From: Chara braunii
Taxonomy: Eukaryota; Streptophyta; Charophyceae; Charales; Characeae
Direction of reading: 5' to 3'
Assembly: GCA_003427395.1 (NCBI GenBank)
Contig: BFEA01000079.1
Span: 1,914,453 to 1,959,519 of the forward strand
DNA length: 45,067 bases
Numbering within the stretch: position 1 is the first letter of the stretch; each line of letters begins with the position of its first letter. The notes beneath the pieces were generated by a model. That model was not told where the DNA came from. It saw nothing but the letters and a program-made list of their open reading frames with translations, and did no database searches. A program made the position numbers and the translations under genes. Shown piece after piece: positions 20,972 through 30,189 of the stretch.

Positions 20972-21187
20972 GGCCAAGACTCCAACGCACGTACTCCAAA
21001 ATCGTGCAAGTGCAGAATGATACAGAATACAGACAACAGCTGGTGTCCCAGCGGACTGACGGGACTGGACTGGACTGGCTGGTACCGACAGAGGTACCGG
21101 CCTGGACTGGACTGCCCCGAATACAACACAGGCCTGTGAGAACAGGCCAAGGGGCTGGTCTCACAGGCCAACCAGAGGTCCGCTACA
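20972..21187 (-). repeat. Right (5') LTR of element C, left boundary unresolved
   Basis: About 216 bases match 11535-11782, ending GGTCCGCTACA at the ACCGA duplication. The sequence to the left (GC-rich with GCGCGCGCGC at about 20958-20967) does not match the first 93 bases of the other LTR. The U5 end may have been replaced or rearranged. Confidence 0.75.
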
Positions 21188-21192
21188 ACCGA
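21188..21192. other. Target-site duplication ACCGA (right of C)
   Basis: It follows the right terminus of C and matches 11437-11441 exactly. Confidence 0.88.
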
Positions 21193-21407
21193 TCCCTGGC
21201 AAAGGATATGAAGTGGAATCGATTGAGGATGAGATGGGCACATACCCAGCGATGTAGTATCTTATGAAGTTCCTTTACAAGCCTCACACTGAGGATCGTT
21301 GTCAAACAGGCAAGGAACTCCTCAAGATAGCAAAGTCCGTTGTCCTCAAGTATGAGGCAACCAAGAGGGGACAGTACCCTCGACGCTCTACACGCCTGCA
21401 CTCCTAG
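21193..21407 (+). pseudogene. Chromodomain and C-terminal end of Pol (element B)
   Basis: The frame reads GYEVESIEDEMGTYP, YLMKFLYKPHTEDRCQTG and VVLKYEATKRG, aligning by eye with the chromodomain of element A (YDVDKIVAES, QYKVRFAYQDPSEDRW, YESAKRG). TAG at 21255-21257 interrupts it, and the conserved Trp after EDR is Cys. It ends at TAG 21405-21407, 33 bases before the 3' LTR. The frame matches that of the integrase tail ending at 11428, from which it was separated by element C. Confidence 0.85.
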
Positions 21408-21425
21408 CTCGGAGGTCCTCGCTCT

Positions 21426-21438
21426 GGGGGAGGGTAGG
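21426..21438 (+). other. Polypurine tract of element B
   Basis: GGGGGAGGGTAGG lies two bases before the 3' LTR. This is the usual position of the primer for plus-strand DNA synthesis in LTR elements. Confidence 0.7.
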
Positions 21439-21440
21439 TT

Positions 21441-23046
21441 TGCAATGACTTGCCGATATTGCAGCCTGCGACCTGTCGAACCGAGGATGTAACATAGGTA
21501 TGTTAGATTTGTAATTTTGTTTGGCTGAGGGCTAATCGAGATATCTAACTGTAAAGGAAATTTGTGAGGGACATATCTGGAAATTTGAGGAAAATATAAG
21601 GTCTTATAACCTATAGCCGGGTAGAGAGAGGCCCTAGGGGCCGAAACGGAAACGGTACCGGTCAGTCTAGGCAGTCCAATCTAGGTCGAGTCTAGGCTAG
21701 AGTAGGACTATGAATAGGTTGTAAACGTTTGTTCAGGGCTTTTTGACAATTGGTACCGTGCATACTGCGAAATGCAACGAGTGAAGTGGAGTGGTACAAC
21801 TTCAGCGTTGAAGGAAGCGTCAACCATAGTTGGGACCTTCGTTGTTCTCTGACAGCACGCGGGGCTATCCAGAGGTCTGGGCTATCTGAAGTCTGTTGGG
21901 AGCAAGAGACATTGATGCCCTGTTGAACCCTCCTCAGGAGTAGGGTTTTGGGGTAGTGATGCTGCAACCATAGTTGTAGCTTGTACCCTCAGAAATCATC
22001 TTTGTCATAAGCGGTGGCGCTGCCGAAGATCTTCATCAGAGAGACCTTCTGACACTTCATCATCATTAGAGCTTGTGACACTGGTCTTTTTCTTCATCCT
22101 CTGAGAGACACTTGACCTCAGAGGCCTGTTTCAGGGTGATGCTTCTCTCTAGAGGCAGTATCTGGGTGGCGCTGGTTGTTACAGGAGCTCAGGGGTAGTT
22201 GATAGTGGTTCTTCAAGGGCTGGGGAAGAAGCGCTGCTCCTTTCTGACCCACAAATGGTTATTGGGTAGCTGAAAATTCGGGAATGAAAATTATGAAGTG
22301 AGAGTTTTGGGCACCTGAATGTAACTGAAGTGGTGAAAGGTCCGAAGACCCTGAAAACCACCTGTTTAGGCAGGCTGCATCCTGAAGTGGTGAAGGGTGT
22401 CCTAAAGTGGTCAAGTGAGAGTTTTGGGCAGTCTGAAAATCCTGAATGGTCTTGAAGTGGTGAAAGGTCCGAAGACCATGAAAACTTCCCTTCACCACTT
22501 GAGGATGCAGCCTGCCTAAACAGGTGGTTTTCAAGGTCTTCGAAGCTTTCACCTCTTCAGGACCACTTTGGATTTTCGGACCTGAATGGTCCTGAATTGG
22601 TGAAAGGTCCGAAGACTCTGAAAACCACCTGCTTAGGCAGGCTGCATCCTGAAGTGGTGAAGCGTGTCCTGAAGTGGTGACGAAAAATACGACTGTTGTT
22701 AACCTTTTCTCTTCTGACCAGGGTTCTGGGGCTATCTTGGCAAAAAAAAGTTATGAGTTTAATAAACAGTGTTAATACTGTATGAGGACTATCTTTGTTT
22801 CATTGTTTTTTGTATGTGATCTACTTGGCTTTCCTATGCGACTGGTTGTGAGGATTCTGTGGAGCGAATTGCACCTCCAGTGTACTCTGTCATATTGCAT
22901 GGTGAAGTCTTTCGCTATGTTTCTTTCTCCCTGTGCGGTGTGATACTCCTATCCTTTCCCCTTCCTTCTGTGTATGCATGGGCATACCTGAAAGTCTATG
23001 TGAGTGAGTGTTGGTCATTTGACAACAAGCAACCAGGTTCATAATA
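21441..23046 (+). repeat. 3' LTR of element B (with inserted foldback)
   Basis: It starts TGCAATGACTT and ends TTCATAATA, homologous throughout to 4122-5385. AATAAA at about 22758-22763 matches the polyadenylation signal of the left LTR. A 462-bp insertion plus its 8-bp duplication accounts for the greater length; it also lacks about 100 bases present in the left copy. Confidence 0.85.
22250..22711 (+). mobile_element. hAT-like foldback MITE inside the 3' LTR of B
   Basis: TTCTGACC at 22242-22249 is repeated at 22712-22719; the 5' LTR has no such insertion. Ends CACAAATGGTTATT and (reverse complement) GAGAAAAGGTTAAC agree at 10 of 14 positions. The inside is made of copies of GAAGTGGTGAAAGGTCCGAA and GCATCCTGAAGTGGTGAAG, with one inverted copy at about 22490-22575, so it can form a large hairpin. 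An 8-bp duplication is typical of hAT elements. No transposase is encoded. Confidence 0.65.
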
Positions 23047-23214
23047 TACGACTGTGAAGGATTAGGGTAGATTGGAAGACAGTTTGTCAGTCTCTACAAG
23101 GCTAGACCTTAGTACATGCTATGATTTGGCTGCTAATTAGGCGGACAGTCAATCCCCTCGTGAGAGGGCAATCAATGTTGTTCTGCCAGGTATACCTTCT
23201 TTAATCTTGTCAGT

Positions 23215-23400
23215 GGGACATTGGACCCGGTTTCCAGCAGGTGATGCTCCCCACCAATAGATTGGAGCCATCTGTAAACTGGGGCTTGCTATTGGAGGAT
23301 GCTAGAATCACCTCCAATAGCAGGCTGCCACAAATGTTTTGCCAAAAAATAAAAAAATATAAAAATATAAAAAATAAAAAAAATAAAGATAGGACTGAAC
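23215..23400 (+). mobile_element. LINE/SINE 3' tail copy 1 with hairpin and A-rich end
   Basis: GATGCTCCCCACCAATAGAT at 23243-23262 is identical to the reverse complement of 37336-37355, in the 3' region of the LINE. A perfect 12-bp hairpin follows (arms 23287-23298 and 23311-23322, 12-base loop), then an A-rich run from about 23345. The order box, hairpin, A-tail is the same as in the LINE. No coding sequence is attached, so it is a 5'-truncated copy or a partner SINE. Confidence 0.65.
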
Positions 23401-23900
23401 ACCAACCAAACCCTTACAGGGCTAAGGAAGATCTAGGTACAAAAATTTGCCAGCTTGGGGCTGCTGTCTTGAAACCTTAGACACTGGGAAAACAAATTAC
23501 GGCACAAGCCATAAAACCGAACAAACGAAAATAAATTTCTGCGACATTACAACTGACCCATCTCTCAACAGTAAATTCAGCCAAATAGCACAAAGCCTAA
23601 CGAATCAAAAATACCTCCAGCCTTTCAACTGACCCACCGCAATAAAATTTGCCACATGCCAAAAAAAACTAACAACCCAAAAATTCCTCAATCAACCAAC
23701 TCAAACAAATGTATGCCACATGCCACAAAAACCTAACAAAACCAAGATCAAACCGAAGCCTACTCCACCATGCAAAGGCAGAGCTACCAAGCTTCCGCAA
23801 CTGTAGGACCTCTCTGGTGGCGTGTTTTGTTGTGGACAAACTTTTTTTCTGAAGTTTGTTGTAGTAGTTAGTAGTTACTGAACAACGTGTGTTTAGGGCA
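23401..23900. other. No gene recognised
   Basis: A-rich unique sequence. A minus-strand open frame of 132 codons (23669-24067) has no domain and overlaps a tRNA-like head, so I do not call it. Confidence 0.5.
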
Positions 23901-23922
23901 TCATACCCTGCCGTGCACCGAT

Positions 23923-23980
23923 GGCCTCGAACCGGCACCCTCCGCCATAGGAACGAAGTATCGTAACCACTACAACCCTT
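23923..23980 (-). repeat. tRNA-like SINE head (A and B boxes)
   Basis: On the minus strand, GTAGTGGTTACGA (23961-23973) resembles an A box of Glu/Asp-type tRNAs, and GGTTCGAGGCC (23923-23933) fits the B box GGTTCGANNCC, about 27 bases later. A complete cloverleaf does not form. Such pairs are the pol III promoter of tRNA-derived SINEs. Confidence 0.45.
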
Positions 23981-24284
23981 GGAGGTGTTATTAAAAGTGG
24001 ATCCATACCGGTTGTGATATCCAGCCCACCTCCAGGGATGTAGCGTCCTTGAACTCACACCACACACTCACACACACCACACCACAGACATGGCAATCCA
24101 CTCACTCCGCTCGGACAACACGTAGCCCCACCACCGCTACTTAACCTGCTCACTCTTGCGGGCCAACTGCCTGCTGGTTCACAAACGCCTTCACAGTAGT
24201 TACTGAAGTAGCTCAAAATTTTCTTAGCTAAAGCTGGGTAATGGGCTCGGTATCTCAAACTTTCAAAATTCTATATAAAATTTC

Positions 24285-24375
24285 CATATGGGACAATGGG
24301 CCCGGTTCCCAGCACGTGCTGCTCCCCACGAATAAATTGGAGCTTTGTTCCAAAAAAGTAAAAAAAGAAGAAGGA
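24285..24375 (+). mobile_element. LINE/SINE 3' tail copy 2 (no hairpin)
   Basis: GCTGCTCCCCACGAATAAAT at 24318-24337 matches the conserved tail box at 17 of 20 positions, and the flanks CCCGGTTCCCAGCA and TTGGAGC also match copy 1. It passes directly into an A-rich tract at about 24351, without the hairpin found in the other copies. Confidence 0.55.
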
Positions 24376-24579
24376 AAAAGACCGACTAATTGGCTGCCTA
24401 ATACAGCAGCAGGTAATACGCCTTCCACTTGCAAAACCACTTGCCTTCCTCCTTGGGATAAGAGCAAGCGAGTGTAAGGTTTGTGATGAAAACCTACTTT
24501 GCCCAAAACCACCAAATGAGAACCAACTTATCATTCTCCAACTTAGCTAACTTACCTTCAAGTCCCCAGGGCCCAAGCC

Positions 24580-25248
24580 NNNNNNNNNNNNNNNNNNNNN
24601 NNNNNNNNNNNNNNNNNNNNNNNNNNNNNNNNNNNNNNNNNNNNNNNNNNNNNNNNNNNNNNNNNNNNNNNNNNNNNNNNNNNNNNNNNNNNNNNNNNNN
24701 NNNNNNNNNNNNNNNNNNNNNNNNNNNNNNNNNNNNNNNNNNNNNNNNNNNNNNNNNNNNNNNNNNNNNNNNNNNNNNNNNNNNNNNNNNNNNNNNNNNN
24801 NNNNNNNNNNNNNNNNNNNNNNNNNNNNNNNNNNNNNNNNNNNNNNNNNNNNNNNNNNNNNNNNNNNNNNNNNNNNNNNNNNNNNNNNNNNNNNNNNNNN
24901 NNNNNNNNNNNNNNNNNNNNNNNNNNNNNNNNNNNNNNNNNNNNNNNNNNNNNNNNNNNNNNNNNNNNNNNNNNNNNNNNNNNNNNNNNNNNNNNNNNNN
25001 NNNNNNNNNNNNNNNNNNNNNNNNNNNNNNNNNNNNNNNNNNNNNNNNNNNNNNNNNNNNNNNNNNNNNNNNNNNNNNNNNNNNNNNNNNNNNNNNNNNN
25101 NNNNNNNNNNNNNNNNNNNNNNNNNNNNNNNNNNNNNNNNNNNNNNNNNNNNNNNNNNNNNNNNNNNNNNNNNNNNNNNNNNNNNNNNNNNNNNNNNNNN
25201 NNNNNNNNNNNNNNNNNNNNNNNNNNNNNNNNNNNNNNNNNNNNNNNN
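24580..25248. other. Assembly gap (669 N)
   Basis: Unknown bases. Open frames that run through the gap are meaningless. Confidence 1.
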
Positions 25249-25394
25249 ACCCCGCCCCCACCGGCTGTTGGCCTCGCCCCCGACGCTGCACCCGCAGCTA
25301 CCCCGGTCCCCTAGTGCTGGGTGTGGCCCCGTGGGGGGTCCGGGGTGGGGCACAAAAACCCATTTTTGGGGTTTAGCCCACGGGTTGCGCGCTC

Positions 25395-25505
25395 TCGCTG
25401 TGCACCCCCACTATTTTTTTTTGTTTTTGATTTTTTTTTCCATTTTGCCCACCCCAGGACCCCTGGACCCCCGTCGGGGCCCCGGGGCCAGGGCTCGAAC
25501 CCTGG
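25395..25505 (-). repeat. Possible tRNA-derived SINE with B box and A-rich end
   Basis: Minus-strand GGGTTCGAGCC lies in a perfect CCAGGG/CCCTGG stem (25488-25505), identical in form to a tRNA T-arm. Downstream on the minus strand are GC-rich palindromic sequence and an A-rich run (about 25410-25440). No clear A box was found. Confidence 0.35.
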
Positions 25506-26299
25506 CACAGTGTAAGCTGTTGCCGATGTTGGCTGGATCAGAGAAAAGTCCCGTGCCCCCTCCTCCGATCCTTTCAGGGTAACAAGCCTCTTTCTGATCC
25601 AGCCAACCTTGTCATTAGCCGATTTGTAGGCTGCGTCGTCATAGAAAACCCACACACTTGCATGGTGCAAATAGACTGAGTCTCGTTCCTTTAATGTGGT
25701 TTCTGGTAAAGCTTTGACGCGATGTTTCTTCCCTCCTTGACTAATTAGCCTATCTTCGCGGGGGGGGCATAAATTTGGACATAAAAACGCCGACGCCGTG
25801 GTGAGGTTGTCGAGAGGGATCTCCAGGTTATCCTCCCCTTCTTTTTCTCTTTTGACCAATAGGGTTTGACCGCTATACATGCTCTAAAGTTTGCCAGTCC
25901 ATGTAGAATCATTTTGTACGTTCGTCATTTCCTTGAGCAACTCCTTGGGGGAAGGGGAGGCCTGCTCAGGGTTAGGCAGCTGCAGACTGGAAGCCCCACC
26001 GCTTGCTGCATGCCTCTCTGCACCGCTATCCTGCGTCACTTTCTCCTGCCTCTCAGCCCCACTATCCTGCACCACCCTCTCCTTAACCTCTGGGAGATGC
26101 CGGCTGCTGGAGTGATGCCCCATAGCCCTGTGGTGCGGAATCGGTGATGCGTGTCCCCTCCCCTTCCTTCGTCTCACCTCACTCTTCAGACTAGCCATCC
26201 ACCCCTGTATTCAATTTTTTCGCTGATTTTCCGACTCTTATTGGTCGCTCGGTGTACTCTATTTCCTTTGGTTCACTTTTTCCTGACCGCTGGAAATCA
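25506..26299. other. No gene recognised
   Basis: Mixed-composition sequence. Opposing open frames (25311-25880 minus; 25866-26147 plus) lack recognisable domains. Confidence 0.5.
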
Positions 26300-26760
26300 C
26301 ACTAAGGGGGTTGGGATCCTAGTGAAGAGTTATGTGGATGACTCAAGGGAAGGGGGGCTGTCGGGTGGGACGAGGAAACGAGACAGGGGGAAGGTAGTGA
26401 CGAAGAGGGCGGGAAGAGTGAGCAACGGAAGTTCGAAGCGGGTGAGGGAGGGTGAAACGGGACGAGATAGAACAAGAACAAAAGAAGGGGGTGACAGGGG
26501 GGACAGGGAAGAGGGACTTCTGGAGAGGATAACCAGTGGGCAAACTGGAGTTGTCGAAAAGGAAGGGCATACGGACAATGAGATAAGGAGGGGGAGAAGG
26601 GGGGGGGAGTAAAACGGCGGGGGGGGGAATCGGACGAACTAGAGTTGACGAGGAGGAAGGGCATACACACGACGGGGTAACAGAAAGGTGAAGGAGGAGG
26701 AACTAACAATGAGCAATAGAACATCGGGCTGAGGGATAAGGGGGGAGGGCAGTAAGGAGG
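26300..26760. repeat. G/A-rich low-complexity tract
   Basis: Plus strand is strongly purine-rich with runs of G. AGGAAGGGCATAC recurs at about 26558 and 26655. Frames here are Arg/Gly-rich or Pro/Ser-rich by composition only. Confidence 0.7.
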
Positions 26761-27467
26761 GAGTCAAGATGTAGGTGGCGCAAACCTCCTAGCGCCTCTT
26801 CTTCCTTCACCGGGGACTTGTAGCCTCCCGGGGCCCCAAGGGAAGAGGCTGGGCTTGTGCCTGTCTTGCTCGCTGTCTCCCGGATCGCAGCCTCCTTTGC
26901 TTGAATTCGCAAAAACGCTGTCGCGCGCGGCGGTCCCACACCCAGACGCAAAGTAGTTTTGTGTCGGACCTCACGGTCGTGTCACGCAGGAGTCTCTTGG
27001 TCACTTTACGAAATACCAACTCCGAGCGTGCGCGCGTGCTATACCTCTCGCGACTCCCTACGACAGGTTAGGGATCCCGCAAGGTACAACATTACCTCCA
27101 CCTGCGGAAGCTGTCACCATCTCTTAGGTCGGCGTATCCCTGCTGAGCTACTGACCCACGTACGAAGGCTTTTACATGCAATCGCAGAGGTAGGCCAGCC
27201 GAGGGCGTTTTCTTGATCGCCGTAGCATAGACATACGCGCGGTAGAACGCCTTAAGACTGACCCGTATATCGTGCCCCAAGGTGCTAACTCCCCGGACCG
27301 ACTATCTAATCAGGTTGACTTTCTTGGACAGTCTTCCACGCTTAGCTGACTATGACAATGACTCTATGTTTCCTTTGTTCACCATATGAGAAGGCCAGAG
27401 CTAAGCCCCTAGACAAATGACTTTCTGAGCTCCGACCAGCTATGATCTCTCTCACATATATATATAC
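26761..27467. other. No gene recognised
   Basis: Nothing coding is identifiable. The right end becomes a short (TA)n tract (about 27455-27466) that abuts the hammerhead core. Confidence 0.5.
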
Positions 27468-27506
27468 AGCCTCCTGATGAGTCGGTGAAACTCCGACGAA
27501 ACAGTT
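27468..27506 (+). ncRNA. Hammerhead ribozyme core, 5' half missing
   Basis: CTGATGA (27474-27480) is followed by stem II GTCGG/CCGAC (27481-27485 and 27493-27497, 7-base loop) and GAAA (27498-27501). These are the invariant core residues of a hammerhead. The preceding CAGCCTC matches the stem I 3' side of the copy at 44.9 kb, but the matching 5' side and the cleavage triplet are replaced by (TA)n. It therefore should not self-cleave in cis as it stands. Confidence 0.65.
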
Positions 27507-27574
27507 TATTACAGCCCCTCGTTTGTTGTCCTCTTCTCCCTCTCTGCCTACGGTTTACCGGGCAGTTCTATTTG

Positions 27575-27598
27575 ACGATATATATATATATATATGTA
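27575..27598 (+). repeat. (TA)n microsatellite
   Basis: About 20 bases of alternating AT, about 70 bases after the hammerhead core. A similar tract lies just before the core. Confidence 0.9.
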
Positions 27599-27599
27599 A

Positions 27600-28555
27600 G
27601 TCAGGGGGAGCTGAATAAGCGGTGGACCTCACTTTCACAATTGTTGTGCCCCGTTGCCCGAATATCCCATATGATTCCAAAGTCAGAAAGACAGTTCAAG
27701 TGTCCAACACCTGTGCATATGCAAGAAATCACATACACGCATACAGATGCAGACACAGAATGCACTACAAGCGTCAACCTTTAACCCATTCATAACAATT
27801 CACTCACGCCCCAAAACCTTGAAAGACAACATTCCTTCTTAAACCTGACTCCTTTTACCCCAGCCCTTCATATTTTCAAAGACCTCTAAGTGTGATTTGG
27901 ACAATTTTAGGCATAGATACAGGGGGAAGATTTATCTGTTTCCTTCTTAGGTCTTGTCTTAGGTGTGGATATCAAGCCATGGTGGAAGTTGAGTCGGAGT
28001 TCTACGGACCTGTTATCCAGAGATAACAAAATTTGCAGTTCCTTACGGATTTCTTCCGTAGTCCTCTCCAAGAGTGGTGAACCTGTAAACACAACACAGT
28101 CTGAAAGAATCTTAACGTTTTTTCTTCGACATCGGGGTCTAGAAGATCTCTTCTAGCCTCGTGCCCCAGTGTTTGGTGCTCACCGTCGACTTTCTGCCTA
28201 ACTTCTACCCTCACTATCAATTCGCTCGCCTGATTGGTCTAGGTAATGAACAGAATTCATTCCCAACCTGTTTGTTCCAATGGTTCTACTATGTTTCTTT
28301 CCTCTTAAAAAAAAATTATGAGCCCTATGTCCCTTATAACCTCAAGCAATACCATTCATTGAATTCAGAAAGGAAATCATATGATAGAGATCAATTCAGA
28401 ATCTCAAGGTTGATAAGTCTCTCTGAGTCAAGATCTCACGTATCCTCCCTCACTGAAATCAGCGAGTTAGCAAGTTATATGGAAGCAGACATCTGGCAGT
28501 GGATTGATCAAGATACATTCAAACTTTGTCGATATCTGGCGTGAAGAGTATAAGT
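27600..28555. other. No gene recognised
   Basis: Two moderately complex frames exist: minus 27907-28092 and plus 28161-28544. Neither contains a motif I can name. Confidence 0.5.
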
Positions 28556-28560
28556 TATTA

Positions 28561-28895
28561 TGGCGATGAGGCAGGCTCCTTAGAACCTCGCTTCTCTCGA
28601 TCGCCTAATATTTATATAGATATAACGATGAGGTAGGCTTTAGAGAGCCTCGCTCCTCTCGATCACCTAGTATATGTATGTATAGATAGATATATGGCGA
28701 TGAGGCAGGCTTCCTAGAGCCTCGCTTCTCTCGATCGCCTAGTATATATAGATATATAGATAGATATGGCGATGAGGCAGACTTCTTAGAGCCTCGTTTC
28801 TCTCGATTGCCTAGTATACATATAGATATATAGATATGGCGATGAGGCAGGCTTCTTAGAGCCTCGCTTCTCTCGATCGCCTAGTATATATATAG
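28561..28895 (+). repeat. Five tandem hairpin units of 62-72 bp
   Basis: Units start at about 28562, 28624, 28696, 28768 and 28838. Each has GGCGATGAGGCAGGCTTC, then AGAGCCTCGCTTCTCTCGAT and CGCCTA, then a TATA/GATA spacer. Within a unit GGCGAT pairs with ATCGCC, and GGCT with AGCC. Confidence 0.88.
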
Positions 28896-29785
28896 ATATC
28901 GACGCTCAGTCCCAGCCTTGAACCATCCGGAAGCCTTTAGGATCACGCAGTTGGGTCACACGGGACTTGCACCTCATGTCCTAAATCCATCCGGCTGATC
29001 CTCAACTGAGTTAGTCTGGACTCTCTTTGTGCATAGATATGGGTTAGTCATTAGGATAAGGTTAGTTGGGTCAATCCATCATATCAAAAGGCTTTGTCAC
29101 TCATAAGTTTGACATCATTCTCATGATCCCCCAACCCATTATCTCATGGTGAGGTGACCTATAGGCGAGGGAATGTTGTCTGAAGTACACCTCCCTCTCT
29201 GTCCATCACACCCCAAGAGGAACATCCATGTAGCGAGACAACAACTCAGCACCTCTTGTTCCTTGCCACATTTACCAACATCAGTTAAACATTTTCAATC
29301 AGTTCATGCTCCCCTTCCCTTACTCAAGCATTATCGCTTGCCTCTCGGTCCTCGGGTTTTAACCGTGAAGAATCCCTGACCCAATGTCCTCTCTCCACTA
29401 ACATAGTTATAGGTAGCTATTTAAATGTTATAGACTTAGGGTTTAGGGTTTATGTCCAAGCGTACGTACCTCGCTGTTCCCTGCCTCCAGAGTTCCGCCT
29501 GAACTCCGGCAGAACTCCCGAAATCGCCCTGTCATTGGTCATGTACAACTCATGCAATTGATTGCTGGCTCTTAGGGTTAGCTGAGGTCAGGGTTAACTC
29601 AACGGTGATGAAGCCCTCAATTGTATAAATTTGAGGAGGCAGGTATATGAGAGGACCACACAAAGTTAAGCATGGAGAAGGGTGAAGGAGGTGGGCACTT
29701 ATCGCAAGGATAGCGTCACCTCCCTCTCCAATGCCCCATGCTTCCTCTTCATCTCTGGCCCTGTATGATAATAACGACACAAGAT
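28896..29785. other. No gene recognised
   Basis: Unique-looking DNA. Two plant-type telomere-like units (TTAGGGTTTAGGGTTTA) are at 29436-29452. Confidence 0.5.
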
Positions 29786-30134
29786 AATAGTAATATTAAT
29801 AATAATAGTAATAATAATAATAATAATATCCAGAATAATAATAGTAATAATAATAATGACGTAGGGCAATGGTGAAAGTGGAAGGACAAATTGCAGACGG
29901 CGAGATCCCCTTGAAAGTCAGGGAGTCCTACTCTGACAAGAGAGTAGTAATGCATTGATGTCATATCCATCGGAATCCGAATACTGCATCGAGTTGACAA
30001 TCGGAGCCTATCCCTTGCTGCAGCCGACACGTATATCAGGGGCCTTCGTTCTACTGCCTCGTTCATGCAACAGGCTCTCTTTGACTGTGAAGGCCAATGA
30101 CGCCACTGCCAATGCGGCTGCGAGTGTACAACCG
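29786..30134 (+). other. (AAT)n plus exon-like segment ending in a splice donor (module 1)
   Basis: An imperfect (AAT)n tract (29786-29858) is followed by about 80 bases resembling the sequence after the other (AAT)n tracts. An open segment (29955-30134) then ends CCG|GTATGT at 30135. It encodes a plausible peptide (SLTVKANDATANAAASVQP near its end), with no known domain. The downstream sequence is pyrimidine-rich. Confidence 0.35.
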
Positions 30135-30189
30135 GTATGTTCTCTTCCCCTCTCTCTCATTCTCTCACACTTTGTCCCTCTCTCTCTCT

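Larger units (their letters stand above)
11442..21187 (-). mobile_element. Ty3/gypsy chromovirus C nested in the pol of B
   Basis: A 9.75-kb minus-strand LTR element begins TGTAGCGGAC and ends GTCCGCTACA, with ACCGA on both sides (11437-11441 and 21188-21192). Internal order on the minus strand is leader, gag, zinc knuckle, protease, RT, RNase H, integrase, chromodomain, 3' LTR. Pol has many stops and shifts, and the integrase lacks its second catalytic Asp through a deletion. Because the target-site duplication is perfect and the host frame is continuous across it, C inserted into an already established B. Confidence 0.9.
4122..23046 (+). mobile_element. Chromovirus-like LTR retrotransposon B, interrupted by element C
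   Basis: Two homologous direct repeats (4122-5385 and 21441-23046) bound this 18.9-kb element. The left repeat is followed at once by a primer-binding-like site. The right one is preceded by a polypurine tract (21426-21438) and by the end of a chromodomain reading frame. TACG precedes the left LTR (4118-4121) and follows the right one (23047-23050), a likely target-site duplication. Internally, gag, protease, integrase tail and chromodomain are recognisable but broken. RT, RNase H and the integrase core are deleted near 11.0 kb. A 9.7-kb minus-strand element (C) splits pol at 11442. The LTRs have diverged by substitutions and indels, so B is old. Confidence 0.85.

Noticed and set aside
24483-25376. 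Long open frames through the N gap
   Set aside because: They exist only because N codons contain no stop.
27907-28544. Two opposing frames that look moderately complex
   Set aside because: No motif recognised and no supporting signals; left as unassigned DNA.
28561-28895. CRISPR-like array
   Set aside because: Eukaryotic context, spacers are AT-rich and similar to one another, no cas genes.
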